64,000 nucleotides of DNA. It comes from Rhodobacterales bacterium. Lineage in GTDB: Bacteria; Pseudomonadota; Alphaproteobacteria; Rhodobacterales; Rhodobacteraceae. This document shows, piece by piece, positions 32,948 to 43,735 of the stretch. The notes below the pieces were generated by a model. That model was not told the origin of the DNA. It did not search any database and saw nothing but the letters and a program-made list of their open reading frames with translations. Position numbers and translations under genes: made by a program. The DNA is taken from NCBI GenBank assembly GCA_002747325.1, contig PDOZ01000030.1, positions 1-64,000 of the forward strand. The letters run 5' to 3'. Within the stretch, counting starts at the first letter, position 1; every line of letters begins with the position of its first letter.

Positions 32948-34219
32948 ATGTTCGATTTCGATATGCTCGGCCTCGCGCCGTCCCTGACCAAAGCCATTGC
33001 CCGCGCGGGCTTTACCGAACCCACCCCGATCCAGAATCAGGCCATTCCGCTGGCGCTGGACGGGCATGACATCATGGGGCTGGCGCAGACCGGCACCGGC
33101 AAGACGCTGGCCTTTGGCCTGCCGCTGATTAACCACCTTCTGTCGCAGCCGGGCAAGCCCGCGCCGAAAGAGGTCAGGGCGCTGATCCTGGCGCCGACCC
33201 GCGAACTCGTCGGGCAGATTGCCGACAGTTTGCGCCCGCTGTGCGAGGGCAGCAAGGTGAAGGTCAAGACCGTGGTCGGCGGGCAGTCGATCGGGCGGCA
33301 GATCAGCTTTCTCGAACGCGGGGTGGATATTCTCGTCGCCACGCCGGGGCGCCTGATCGACCTGATGGACCGGCGCGCGGTCCATCTCGGCTCGGTGCGC
33401 TACCTTGTGCTGGACGAGGCGGATCAGATGCTCGACATGGGTTTCATCCATGCCCTGCGCAAAATCGCCCCCGCCCTTGGCACACCGCGCCAGACCATGC
33501 TGTTTTCCGCCACCATGCCGAAGCAGATGGAAGAGCTGTCGCGCGCCTATCTCGACAATCCGCGCCGGGTGCAGGTTTCGCCGCCGGGCAAGGCTGCCGA
33601 CAAGATCAAACAATCCATCCACTTCCTGCCCAAGCTCGACAAACCGGCCAAGCTGCGCGAAGTGCTGGCATCGGATGTGGGGGCGCTGACGCTGGTCTTT
33701 GCCCGCACCAAATACGGTGCGGAGAAGCTGATGAAGGGTCTCGTGCGCGACGGGTTCAACGCTGCCTCGATCCACGGCAACAAGAGCCAGGGCCAGCGCG
33801 ACCGGGCGATCAAGGCGTTTCGTTCGGGGGAGACCAATGTGCTGGTGGCGACCGACGTGGCGGCGCGCGGCATCGACATTCCGGGCGTGTCTTATGTGAT
33901 CAATTACGAACTGCCAGAAGTGCCGGACAATTACGTGCATCGCATCGGTCGCACGGCGCGGGCGGGGCGCGAGGGGGAGGCGATTGCGTTTTGCGCCCCC
34001 GAAGAGGCGCAGCAGCTTAAGCAGATCCAGAAGGTGATGAAGGTGGAAATCCCGGTCGCCTCCGGCACCAGCCCGCTGGAGGGGCTGGCGGAAGGGTCGG
34101 GCAAGCCGGGCGGGGGTTCCGGGGGCCGGCGGCGCGGTGGCAAGCCGGGCGGCAAACCGGGCGGTGGCGGGCGCAGCGGTGCGCGCCGGCGTCGGCGCGG
34201 CGGCAAGCCAAAGAGTTGA
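32948..34219 (+). CDS. DEAD-box RNA helicase, RhlE type
   Basis: The 423-residue protein has all core motifs: Q motif FTEPTPIQNQAIPLALDG, AQTGTGKT, PTRELVGQI, TPGRLIDLM, VLDEADQMLDMG, SATMP, and the second lobe with VATDVAARGIDIPGV and HRIGRTARAG. The C-terminal 60 residues are Gly/Arg/Lys-rich (GGRRRGGKPGGKPGGGG), a nonspecific RNA-binding tail. It probably remodels rRNA or mRNA, often in the cold. A leader of about 180 bases without a frame precedes it; I see no named motif there. Confidence 0.93.
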   Translation: MFDFDMLGLAPSLTKAIARAGFTEPTPIQNQAIPLALDGHDIMGLAQTGTGKTLAFGLPLINHLLSQPGKPAPKEVRALILAPTRELVGQIADSLRPLCEGSKVKVKTVVGGQSIGRQISFLERGVDILVATPGRLIDLMDRRAVHLGSVRYLVLDEADQMLDMGFIHALRKIAPALGTPRQTMLFSATMPKQMEELSRAYLDNPRRVQVSPPGKAADKIKQSIHFLPKLDKPAKLREVLASDVGALTLVFARTKYGAEKLMKGLVRDGFNAASIHGNKSQGQRDRAIKAFRSGETNVLVATDVAARGIDIPGVSYVINYELPEVPDNYVHRIGRTARAGREGEAIAFCAPEEAQQLKQIQKVMKVEIPVASGTSPLEGLAEGSGKPGGGSGGRRRGGKPGGKPGGGGRSGARRRRRGGKPKS

Positions 34220-34277
34220 TTTGAGACGATTTGCCGCTTTTACGGCATCGCTTTCCCTTGAATTAAATTTCTGCTCT

Positions 34278-34301
34278 GGAATATGAAGGGCCAGATATTC
34301 C
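34278..34301. promoter_or_regulatory. Operator-like dyad upstream of the sulfide:quinone oxidoreductase gene
   Basis: GGAATAT at 34278-34284 and ATATTCC at 34295-34301 form a perfect 7-bp inverted repeat with a 10-base centre. It lies 40 bases before the start of the SQR-like gene. Sulfide-responsive ArsR-type repressors (SqrR/BigR) bind AT-rich palindromes, so one is a plausible binder; the spacing does not match a site I know exactly. Confidence 0.45.
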
Positions 34302-34340
34302 GGCATGCCAGTAACAGCCGCCGGAGAGATGGAGGGATTT

Positions 34341-35654
34341 ATGGTCAAGGATCTGAAAGCGACCCGCAGGGGCTTTATGGGGCTGGCGGCCGCGGGGGCG
34401 GCGCTGGCGGCAACCAATGCGCGCGCGGCGGCGCCGAAAACCGTCGACACCAAGGCGAAAGTGCTGATTTTGGGGGCAGGGGCCGCGGGGACCGCGCTGG
34501 CCAACCGCCTGTCGGAGCGCCTGATCGGGGCGGAAATCACCATCGTCGATCCGCGCAAGGAGCATTGGTATCAGCCGGGCTTCAGCCTGATCGCGGCGGG
34601 GTTGAAGCCGGAGAAATACGTGGTTTCCGGCACCGGCGCGTGGCTGCCCGGCTCGGTCAAATGGGTGGCGGATCGCGCCGCCGAGGTTGACCCGGTTTCG
34701 AAGAAGGTGCGGACGGAAGGCGGCGAGGTGCTGCCCTTCGATTACCTGATCGTGGCCACGGGTCTGAGCCTGAATTACGGCGCCATCGAAGGCTTCGAGA
34801 TGGACATGATCGGGCGCGACGGTATCGGTTCGCTCTATGCCAGCCCGGATGCGGCGGCGAAAACCTGGCAATCGGCCGGGCGCTTTGTTGACGAGGGCGG
34901 CGTCGGGATTTTCACCCGCCCGGCCACGGAGATGAAATGCGCCGGCGCGCCGATCAAGCACACCTTCCTGATCGACGATCTGGCCCGCAAGAACGGCACC
35001 AGCAATCTCGACATCCATTACACGGCGCATTCCGGCGCCCTGTTTGGTGTGCCGATTGTGGCCGAGAAACTGCGCATGCTGTTTTCGCAGCGCGAGATCA
35101 CGCCGCATTACAAGCATGTGCTGAAGCGGGTCGATGCGGGGCGTAAAGTGGCGACCTTCGATACGGAGAACGGCGAAGCCGAGATGAAATACGATTACCT
35201 GCATGTGGTGCCGCCGCAGCAGGCGCCGGAGGTGATCCGCAGCAATTCCGAGCTGACCAACCCGGAGAAATGGGGCGGGCGCGGCTGGATGACGGTGGAC
35301 AAATACACCCTGCGCCACGACCGTTTCCCCAACATCTTCGCCGTGGGCGACGTCGCCGGGGTGCCGAAGGGCAAGACCGCGGCTTCGGTCAAGTGGCAGG
35401 TGCCAGTGGTCGAGGAGCATCTCGTGGCGCAGATCGCGGGCGACACCACGGATGCGCGCTATAACGGCTACACGTCCTGCCCGCTGATCACCCGCGTTGG
35501 TCGCGCCATGCTGATCGAGTTCGATTACAACAACGATCTGACCCCCTCTTTCCCCGGCATCATCGCGCCGCTGGAAGAGCTTTGGATCACCTGGCTGATG
35601 AAGGAAGTGGCCCTGAAAGCCACCTATAACGCCATGCTGCGCGGCGAAGCATAA
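34341..35654 (+). CDS. Sulfide:quinone oxidoreductase-like flavoprotein with Tat signal
   Basis: SQR oxidises sulfide and passes electrons to quinone. The 437-residue product starts MVKDLKATRRGFMGLAAAGAALAATNARA, a twin-arginine signal for folded export. The FAD fold follows (VLILGAGAAGTALANRL), then FDYLIVATG and NIFAVGDVAGVPKGKTAASVKWQ. Cys200 (MKCAGAPIKHTFL) and Cys380 (YTSCPLITRVGRAMLIEF) are the redox pair of type II SQRs, the group that includes the mitochondrial enzyme. Flavocytochrome c sulfide dehydrogenase is the alternative. The start follows GGAGGGATTT. Confidence 0.85.
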   Translation: MVKDLKATRRGFMGLAAAGAALAATNARAAAPKTVDTKAKVLILGAGAAGTALANRLSERLIGAEITIVDPRKEHWYQPGFSLIAAGLKPEKYVVSGTGAWLPGSVKWVADRAAEVDPVSKKVRTEGGEVLPFDYLIVATGLSLNYGAIEGFEMDMIGRDGIGSLYASPDAAAKTWQSAGRFVDEGGVGIFTRPATEMKCAGAPIKHTFLIDDLARKNGTSNLDIHYTAHSGALFGVPIVAEKLRMLFSQREITPHYKHVLKRVDAGRKVATFDTENGEAEMKYDYLHVVPPQQAPEVIRSNSELTNPEKWGGRGWMTVDKYTLRHDRFPNIFAVGDVAGVPKGKTAASVKWQVPVVEEHLVAQIAGDTTDARYNGYTSCPLITRVGRAMLIEFDYNNDLTPSFPGIIAPLEELWITWLMKEVALKATYNAMLRGEA

Positions 35655-35667
35655 AGGAGCTAACCCC

Positions 35668-36027
35668 ATGAAAGAGATGACTTTTGGCACCCTGATCGCC
35701 GTATTCGAAGAGATTTTCGGCCGGGGATTGTTCTGGACCATGGTGGTGGTGGCTTTGGTGATCACCGTGGCCTATATCTACGTGCTGATCCGCGACGCGT
35801 CGGTGTCGTGGAAGAAATATATGTGGGCGCAGATTTCCATGCCGTTTGGCGCGATTTTGGCGGTGCTGTTCGTTTTCCAGATGACCAGCTCCGGCATTAC
35901 CGACATCGGCGGGCCGATTGACGTGATCGTGCTGCTGGGCATCGCCACGCTGGGCGCGATTGGCATGGCCATTCTGGTCTACACCGTCGGCAGCCTGCTG
36001 CGTCCGCAGGGGCGGGTCGAGAAATAA
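35668..36027 (+). CDS. DUF5368-like small membrane protein
   Basis: The 119-residue protein has three to four hydrophobic segments (GLFWTMVVVALVITVAYIYVLIRD, FGAILAVLFVFQMTSSGIT, VIVLLGIATLGAIGMAILVYTVGSLL) and begins MKEMTFGTLIAVFEEIFGRGLF. I place it in the DUF5368 family from memory of the pattern. It follows the SQR-like gene by 13 bases with AAAGGAG in front and may anchor that enzyme or link it to the quinone pool. A strong terminator follows. Confidence 0.65.
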   Translation: MKEMTFGTLIAVFEEIFGRGLFWTMVVVALVITVAYIYVLIRDASVSWKKYMWAQISMPFGAILAVLFVFQMTSSGITDIGGPIDVIVLLGIATLGAIGMAILVYTVGSLLRPQGRVEK

Positions 36028-36050
36028 ACCGGGTCTTTTGACCGGGATGC

Positions 36051-36084
36051 AAGCCGCGCGGGCCCCCTCGCGCGGCTTTTTGCT
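36051..36084 (+). terminator. Rho-independent terminator after the SQR operon
   Basis: AAGCCGCGCG and CGCGCGGCTT form a 10-bp GC-rich stem around GGCCCCCT, followed by TTTTTGC. A second copy of this terminator and its downstream bases lies at 37265-37319, upstream of glpD. Confidence 0.8.
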
Positions 36085-36107
36085 GTCCGCACTGGATTTT
36101 CTGTCGC
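36053..36107 (+). repeat. 55-bp direct repeat, left copy
   Basis: This block, from GCCGCGCGGGCCCC to TTTTCTGTCGC, is repeated at 37265-37319 with one mismatch (T to C). It begins in the terminator stem. The two copies bracket the AT-richer unknown gene at 36174-37088. Confidence 0.85.
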
Positions 36108-36173
36108 TCGGTTGAGCGAAACCCTTGCGACAATTGCACCGCGCGTTTTTTAGGAACAGACCCTGCGGGTGGT

Positions 36174-37088
36174 CTATTTCCCTTTGGTCACCCGCCCCCG
36201 CTGCATCGCATTTTCCGGAATGGCCGGGGGGGAGTCGATGGTGGTAGAAGTCTCGGGTTTTTCCGTAGTGAACAGCCCCCATTTTGCCAGATCCCCTTCC
36301 AAGCTGCGGTTAGGGTCCGCAGACACGCTGGCATGCTCGTCCCTTGAAATACGGACCTTGGGTTTTCCACTAGAGATGACGCCCATGTGGATATACAGGA
36401 AAGAGTAATCCGAAACCCCATCCATGCTGGCGGAAAAGTTCCGTGCAATCACTTGCCGGCTCCGGGTATCTTCCACCTCATACCCGTTGGGACCACCGGA
36501 CCTGATCCAGACATTTAGAAAACTTTCAGAAAACTCCGGGCGAAATGCGGTATAATCTTTGATGATCAGGTCTGCGACGAGGTCATGATCCTTTTGCACA
36601 ATCATCTCTCCTTCAGAATCGCGCACATACAAACGGGACCGATCTCCGTCTGTCATCAACCGGATCCATTCAAGATTCGGATTTTGAAACAATTTCATAC
36701 ACATCTCCGAACAGGGCTGGGCATCGCGTGTTCTGCTCAAAGATTTTACCCACAGTTGCACCGATTTCGGCGGTTGCGTCAGGTCTGCAAGAAATGGGGG
36801 CTGTAATAAGGGTTGGTACTTTTCACTATAGGTTCGATACACGCCGGGTAACAAAATCGCCCCGCATAATAGAACAGCCGCCGCCAGAAGCCCTTTGAGA
36901 AAGGATCTTTGCATGATCCAAACGGCAGGTATCAGAAGGACAAGCACCGCAAACAGGTTTAGCAAGATATCGGTTAAAATCATGCTCGCACCAAACGTCA
37001 AAATGGCTGCGACCACAAGCAGGCTGGGTATTAACAAAATTGCTACAGCCACGCCGAGGATAGCCACCAAAATCAGATAAATGCGCAT
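36174..37088 (-). CDS. Membrane protein of unknown function on an inserted segment
   Basis: The 304-residue product has about four N-terminal membrane helices in the first 90 residues (MRIYLILVAILGVAVAILL onward), then a soluble part with a Cys pair (QPCSEMCMKLF) and mostly beta-like sequence. Base composition is closer to even than in neighbouring genes. The ATG at 37088 has GGAAAAAT before it; 37103 is an alternative. No family is recognised. The layout, helices followed by a C-x3-C segment, resembles the start of the 663-residue protein at 17479-19470. It lies between the 55-bp direct repeats. Confidence 0.55.
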   Translation of the reverse strand: MRIYLILVAILGVAVAILLIPSLLVVAAILTFGASMILTDILLNLFAVLVLLIPAVWIMQRSFLKGLLAAAVLLCGAILLPGVYRTYSEKYQPLLQPPFLADLTQPPKSVQLWVKSLSRTRDAQPCSEMCMKLFQNPNLEWIRLMTDGDRSRLYVRDSEGEMIVQKDHDLVADLIIKDYTAFRPEFSESFLNVWIRSGGPNGYEVEDTRSRQVIARNFSASMDGVSDYSFLYIHMGVISSGKPKVRISRDEHASVSADPNRSLEGDLAKWGLFTTEKPETSTTIDSPPAIPENAMQRGRVTKGK

Positions 37089-37264
37089 ATTTTTCCGAAC
37101 CATTATTGTGTTGCATGGGAATGCTTTGGTTTCACCCTAGGCAATGTCAATAAATGAAGTCAAAGGGGGATGCTTGTGCAATCGCTGTTTCACGGCGGAT
37201 GAAGGAAGGCGCGGAAGGCCACCGATCCCGCCGGCGGATGCTTTCTGTTGTTACCAATTCTTAT

Positions 37265-37319
37265 GCCGCGCGGGCCCCCTCGCGCGGCTTTTTGCTGTCC
37301 GCACTGGATTTCCTGTCGC
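37265..37319 (+). repeat. 55-bp direct repeat, right copy
   Basis: This is the right copy of the block at 36053-36107, including a complete terminator hairpin and T-run, 40 bases before the glpD start. In its new place it could weaken transcription entering glpD from the left. Confidence 0.85.
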
Positions 37320-37358
37320 GCCGCGCCTATGGCTACGCGGATGACAAAAGAGGCGCGT

Positions 37359-38827
37359 ATGTTGGATCTGTTTATCATTGGTGGCGGCGTGAACGGTACG
37401 GGGATTGCGCGGGACGCGGCGGGGCGGGGGCTCAGCGTCGGGTTGGCGGAGATGGGCGATCTTGGCAGCGCCACCTCGTCCGCCTCCTCGAAAATGTTTC
37501 ACGGCGGGTTGCGTTATCTCGAATATTACGAGTTCCGGCTGGTGCGCGAGGCGCTGTCGGAACGCGAGGTGCTGCTGGAGGCCATGCCGCATATTTCCTG
37601 GCCCATGCGCTTCGTCTTGCCGCACCATAAGGGGCTGCGTCTGCGCTGGATGGTCCGGCTGGGGCTGTTTCTTTACGACCATCTCGGTGGGCGCAAAATC
37701 CTGCCCGCCACCCGCACGCTCGACCTGACGACGCACCCGGCGGGCGACATTCTGCGCGACGATTTCACCTGCGGGTTTGAGTATTCCGATTGCTGGGTTG
37801 ATGATGCGCGACTGGTGCTGCTCAATGCGCTGGATGCGCGCGAGCGCGGGGCCGAAATCCTCACCCGCACCAAGCTCATCGCCGCCACCCGCCACGCGGA
37901 TCACTGGGAACTCACCCTTGAGGATCAGCGCAACGGGCGCCGTTTTACCCGCGCGGCGAAACGGCTGGTCAATGCGGCGGGGCCGTGGGTCAAACAGGTG
38001 CTGGACGGGCCGTTGGGGTTAGACAGCCCGGAGCGCATCCGCCTCGTGCGTGGCTCGCATATCGTGGTGTCCCGGCTGACGGCGCATGAGCAGCCCTATA
38101 TCCTGCAAAACGCGGATGGGCGGGTGATTTTCGTCACGCCCTTTGCCGAAAACACCACCCTGATCGGCACCACGGAAGCGGATGTGCAGGGCGGTCCGGG
38201 GGCGGCGGTCTGTTCCGACGCGGAGGCGCGTTATCTCTGCGAACAGGTGTCGCATTATCTCAAACAGCCGGTGACGGAGGCGGATATTCTCTGGCGCTTT
38301 GCCGGGGTGCGTCCGCTTTATGATGACGGTGCTTCGAGCGCCACGGCGGCGACGCGCGAATACGTTTTGCGCCTTGACGCCGCGGGCGGGGCGCCGCTGC
38401 TGTCGGTCTTTGGCGGCAAGATTACGACTTACCGGCGGCTGGCGGAAGCGGCGCTGGAAAAGCTCGGGCTGGGCGCGCCCTGGACCGCGCGGGTGCCGCT
38501 GCCCGGCGGGGATTTTCCGTGGGACGGGGCCGGGGATGTGCAGGCGGCCTTGCGGCGCGACTATCCCTTCCTCACCCCCGATCTCGCCGCGCGGTTGGTG
38601 CGCCAATACGGCACCCGCGCGCACGATGTTTTGGGCGGGGCGAAGCAGGCGGCTGATCTGGGGCGCGATTTCGGCGGCGGGTTGTATGAGGCGGAATTGC
38701 GTTACCTGCGCGACACCGAATTTGCCGAGAGCGCCGAGGATGTGTTGTGGCGGCGCAGCAAGTTGGGATTGCGCCGGACGCCCGAGCAGGTGCAAGCTGT
38801 GGAAAACTGGTTTCAGGGAGCCACCGC

Positions 38828-38831
<4 letters not shown>
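37359..38831 (+). CDS. glpD: Glycerol-3-phosphate dehydrogenase GlpD
   Basis: GlpD oxidises glycerol 3-phosphate to dihydroxyacetone phosphate at the inner membrane and reduces quinone. The 490-residue protein has the FAD fold [57 protein letters not shown] and the C-terminal [16 protein letters not shown] and WRRSKLGLR segments. The ATG at 37359 has GAGG in front; an upstream in-frame ATG at 37341 is weaker. The stop overlaps the glpK start, so the pair is one operon for glycerol use. Confidence 0.95.
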
Positions 38832-40309
<1,478 letters not shown>

Positions 40310-40383
40310 CGGCGGACGCATGGCGTGGATTAAGGTGGCGTGATAACCTTATGATTTATAAGGATAAGAAAAGGAAGCCCGCG

Positions 40384-41148
40384 ATGAAACCAAAGATCAT
40401 ACCTGCCTTGGGCCTCCTGTTGCTTTCCTGCAATATGGCTTCTCACAACGTGCAAACCCCCGACGGAGCCAAACGCACATTTGCCACCTCCTTTGAAAGC
40501 GTGACGGAGTTTGACGGCTTTTACATGACGCCACAAAACCATCTTGGAACCACGTTTCACGAACTGACCGACGCAAATGTGCATCGCGGCAAACATGCGC
40601 ACAGGGCATGGATAGACGGCGCAAATCCCGTATCCGCGGGCAACAATAATCACCGCGGCTACCCCACCGTTCAGTTGCAAAAAACGCCAGCAGGCTCCTT
40701 TCAGACGCCTTGCTATGTGTCCTTGTGGGTCTGGTTGGATATGGACCTGAAGGCCAATCCCGGCGGCGAAGATGACTGGTTCAGTTTTGCGACCTTTACC
40801 GATGATGAAACGGACAATTGGGCCAGAACCGTGTTGGTCAATCTCAGTGCGGATGGATTTGTGCATTTGCAACATACGACCGATCAGGGGCAACAGGCCC
40901 GTATCTTCCAGACGACGAACACCCCTTTTCCGCAAAGGGAATGGGTTGAGCTGAAGATATTCCTCGATTTCGGCGAGGAGGGCTACGCGAAGGTATGGCA
41001 AAATGGCAAGCTGGTTTCTCACGCCAAAATCGGGAATATCACCAACAGGCTGTCGCAAGCGCATTTCGGGCTCTATGCTTCCCCGCGCGTGGCGGCGGGG
41101 CAGGTGTTCAACGACGATTTGAAGATTATTGAAGTTGAGAGCGAATAA
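40384..41148 (+). CDS. Lipoprotein with a jelly-roll (polysaccharide-lyase or lectin-like) domain
   Basis: The 254-residue product has a lipoprotein signal (MKPKIIPALGLLLLSC, lipobox LLSC) and a beta-rich domain with TSFESVTEFDGFY, GKHAHRAWIDGAN, FQTPCYVSLWVWLDM, REWVELKIFLDFG, GYAKVWQNGKLV and LYASPRVAAGQVFNDDLKI. The latter pattern is that of concanavalin-like folds seen in alginate or heparin lyases and LamG modules. I see no clear catalytic set, so binding rather than cleavage is possible. The start follows AAGGAAG. It is a single gene between glpK and a terminator. Confidence 0.65.
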   Translation: MKPKIIPALGLLLLSCNMASHNVQTPDGAKRTFATSFESVTEFDGFYMTPQNHLGTTFHELTDANVHRGKHAHRAWIDGANPVSAGNNNHRGYPTVQLQKTPAGSFQTPCYVSLWVWLDMDLKANPGGEDDWFSFATFTDDETDNWARTVLVNLSADGFVHLQHTTDQGQQARIFQTTNTPFPQREWVELKIFLDFGEEGYAKVWQNGKLVSHAKIGNITNRLSQAHFGLYASPRVAAGQVFNDDLKIIEVESE

Positions 41149-41190
41149 ATCACTTTAAGAATGCCGCGTAAGGCACTGTAAATAATGAAA

Positions 41191-41215
41191 AGAGGCGCCG
41201 GAGCGCCCCTTTCTG
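41191..41215. terminator. Short terminator between convergent genes
   Basis: GGCGC-CGGA-GCGCC with flanking A and C/T pairs gives a compact hairpin, with CCTTTCTG on the plus strand and CTCTTTTC on the minus strand. It lies between the lipoprotein gene and the aldehyde dehydrogenase gene and may serve both. Confidence 0.5.
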
Positions 41216-41231
41216 TGTTTTCCCCAAGGCT

Positions 41232-42752
41232 TCAGAAGAACCCGAGTTTGTTGGGGTTGTAGCTCATCAGGATGTTTTTGGTCTGCTGGTAATGCGACAG
41301 CATCATCTTGTGGTTCTCGCGACCAATGCCCGATTGCTTGTAACCGCCGAAAGCGGCGTGGGCGGGGTAGGCGTGGTAGTTGTTGACCCAGACCCGACCG
41401 GCCTCAATGGCGCGCCCGAAGCGGTAGCACCGGGTGGCGTCGCGGGTCCAGACGCCGGCGCCCAGCCCATACATCGTGTCATTGGCAATCTCCAGCGCCT
41501 CGGCCTCGTCCTTGAAGGTGGTCACGGACACGACCGGGCCGAAGATTTCCTCCTGAAACACGCGCATCTTGTTGTGGCCCTTGAGGATGGTGGGCTGGAT
41601 GTAGAACCCCTCCGCCAGATCGCCGTTGAAGCGGGCCGCCTCGCCGCCGGTCAGCACTTCCGCCCCCTCTTCGCGCCCGATGGTCAGGTAGGACAGGATC
41701 TTGTCCTGTTGCTCCTGACTGGCCTGCGCGCCGACCATGGTCGCCATGTCGCGCGGGTCGCCCTGCACGATGGCTTCAACCCGCTGGATGCAGCGCTCGA
41801 TAAAGGCGTCGTAGATGTCCTCCTGCACCAGCGCCCGCGACGGACAGGTGCAGACCTCGCCCTGATTGAAGGCGAAGAGGACGAAGCCTTCGACCGCTTT
41901 GTCGAGGAAGGCGTCGTCTTCCGCCATCACGTCGGAGAAGAAGATGTTGGGGGATTTGCCGCCCAGTTCCAGCGTCACCGGGATCAGGTTTTCCGTCGCC
42001 GCCTGCATGATGATGCGGCCGGTTTCGGTCGATCCGGTGAAGGCGATTTTGGCGATGCGCGGCGAGCGGGCGAGGGGGCCGCCCACATCCGGGCCCATCC
42101 CGTTGACCACGTTCAGCACCCCGTCGGGCAACAGATCGCCGATCAGCTCGCACAGCACCATGATCGCCGCCGGGGTCTGTTCCGCCGGTTTCAGCACGAT
42201 GCAATTGCCCGCCGCCAGCGCCGGGGCCAGTTTCCACGCGGCCATCAGGATGGAGAAGTTCCATGGGATGATCTGCCCGACCACGCCGAGCGGTTCGTAA
42301 TAGTGATAGGCGACCGTATCGGCGTCGATCTCCGACATGGTGCCTTCCTGACTGCGCAGCACCCCGGCGAAATAGCGGAAATGATCGACGGAAAGGGGGA
42401 TGTCGGCGGCGGTGGTTTCGCGGATCGGCTTGCCGTTATCCCAGGTTTCCGCCTGTGCCAGCAGGTCGAGGTTTTGCTCGATCCGGTCGGCAATGGCCAG
42501 AAGGGTGTTGGAGCGCTCCGCCGCCGGGGTCGTGCCCCAGCCGTCCTTCGCCGCATGGGCTGCGTCCAGCGCCAGTTCCACGTCGGCGGCGCCGGACAGC
42601 GCCACTTCGCAGACCTTGGCGCCGGTGATCGGGGTAATGTTGTCGAAATACTTTCCCGATACCGGCGGGACAAATTTGCCGCCGATATAATTGTCGTATC
42701 GCGCCTTGAAGGGCGAGTGATAGGCGCTCTGGTTTTGGGCTGTTTCGGTCAT
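41232..42752 (-). CDS. Aldehyde dehydrogenase, AldA/ExaC (acetaldehyde) type
   Basis: The 506-residue NAD-dependent enzyme has [52 protein letters not shown] and the catalytic Cys in [16 protein letters not shown], then [10 protein letters not shown] and [33 protein letters not shown]. The last pattern is typical of acetaldehyde dehydrogenases coupled to alcohol oxidation. The ATG at 42752 has AGGAGG seven bases upstream. Its upstream region of about 250 bases is shared with the divergent SufC-like gene. Confidence 0.92.
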   Translation of the reverse strand: MTETAQNQSAYHSPFKARYDNYIGGKFVPPVSGKYFDNITPITGAKVCEVALSGAADVELALDAAHAAKDGWGTTPAAERSNTLLAIADRIEQNLDLLAQAETWDNGKPIRETTAADIPLSVDHFRYFAGVLRSQEGTMSEIDADTVAYHYYEPLGVVGQIIPWNFSILMAAWKLAPALAAGNCIVLKPAEQTPAAIMVLCELIGDLLPDGVLNVVNGMGPDVGGPLARSPRIAKIAFTGSTETGRIIMQAATENLIPVTLELGGKSPNIFFSDVMAEDDAFLDKAVEGFVLFAFNQGEVCTCPSRALVQEDIYDAFIERCIQRVEAIVQGDPRDMATMVGAQASQEQQDKILSYLTIGREEGAEVLTGGEAARFNGDLAEGFYIQPTILKGHNKMRVFQEEIFGPVVSVTTFKDEAEALEIANDTMYGLGAGVWTRDATRCYRFGRAIEAGRVWVNNYHAYPAHAAFGGYKQSGIGRENHKMMLSHYQQTKNILMSYNPNKLGFF

Positions 42753-43005
42753 GTTTTCCTCCTGTTGGTCCGGTTTTTTCCCGGTTTTCATTCGGGTTTG
42801 ATTGTTGAATTGTTACAAAACCCTACCGCAATGTTGCAGAAAACCTTTCACCCGCGCAAGCGTTCAGTTTTTTCTGAATACTGCGCTGATTTGCCTCTTA
42901 GAATCGATGCCCGGAGGGGTTATATGTGCTTCGCGGGATGCCCCAACAGGCGGAGCGATCCAACCCAAGGGTGCCTTCCGGGATGATTAACAAACGGGGG
43001 GTCCA

Positions 43006-43719
43006 ATGCTGGACATTCGCAATCTTTCGGTCTCGATCGAAGGCAAGGAAATTCTTTCTGATATCAACCTGACCATCGGCGACGGCGAGTTGCACGTTTT
43101 GCTGGGGCCGAACGGGTCGGGCAAGTCGAGCCTGCTCGCAGCCGTCATGGGCCTGCCGCCTTACGAGGTGACGGCAGGGGATATTCTGCTCGATGGCAAG
43201 TCGGTCTTGGACATGGGCATTCGTGAGCGCGCCGCTTTGGGCATGGGCATGGCGTTTCAGCGCCCGCCGAGCCTTGCGGGCGTGTCGGTGCGCGCCTTTG
43301 CGGCGGCGATGGGGGCGACGGATATTCTGGAACGGGAGGCGGCGGCGCTCGACCTCGCGGAGTTTACCCGGCGCGACATGAATGTCGGCTTCTCCGGCGG
43401 GGAGATCAAGCGTTGGGAAATCCTGAAACTGTTTCTGCAAGACCCGCATCTGTTGCTGTTTGACGAGCCGGAAAGCGGCGTTGATCTGGAACACGTTTGT
43501 GCCATCGGCAACGCCATTCGCCGCATCGTTTCGACGCCGGACAAAACCGGGCGGGCGCGTTCCGGGCTGGTCATTACCCATACCGGGCTGATCCTGAACC
43601 ATTGCGACGCCGACCGGGGCCACATCATGAAAGACGGCAAGCTCATCGCTTCCGGCGACCCGCAGGCCCTGTTCGACCACATTCGCCAGCACGGCTACAC
43701 CCAGCCGAACGCGGCCTGA
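43006..43719 (+). CDS. SufC-like ABC ATPase (SmsC type)
   Basis: The 237-residue ATPase has Walker A GPNGSGKSS at residues 34-42, the SufC-type signature FSGGEIKRWEILKLFLQDP and Walker B LLLFDEPESGVDLEH. Canonical SufC has FSGGEKKRNEILQM and DETDSGLDID; the I-K-R-W-E and ESGVDLE variants fit the archaeal-like minimal (SMS) pair better. It powers assembly of Fe-S clusters with the SufB/D-fold partner encoded 16 bases downstream. No sufS, sufE, sufU or sufA lies nearby. Confidence 0.82.
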   Translation: MLDIRNLSVSIEGKEILSDINLTIGDGELHVLLGPNGSGKSSLLAAVMGLPPYEVTAGDILLDGKSVLDMGIRERAALGMGMAFQRPPSLAGVSVRAFAAAMGATDILEREAAALDLAEFTRRDMNVGFSGGEIKRWEILKLFLQDPHLLLFDEPESGVDLEHVCAIGNAIRRIVSTPDKTGRARSGLVITHTGLILNHCDADRGHIMKDGKLIASGDPQALFDHIRQHGYTQPNAA

Positions 43720-43735
43720 TTCCGAGGAGAAAGAC

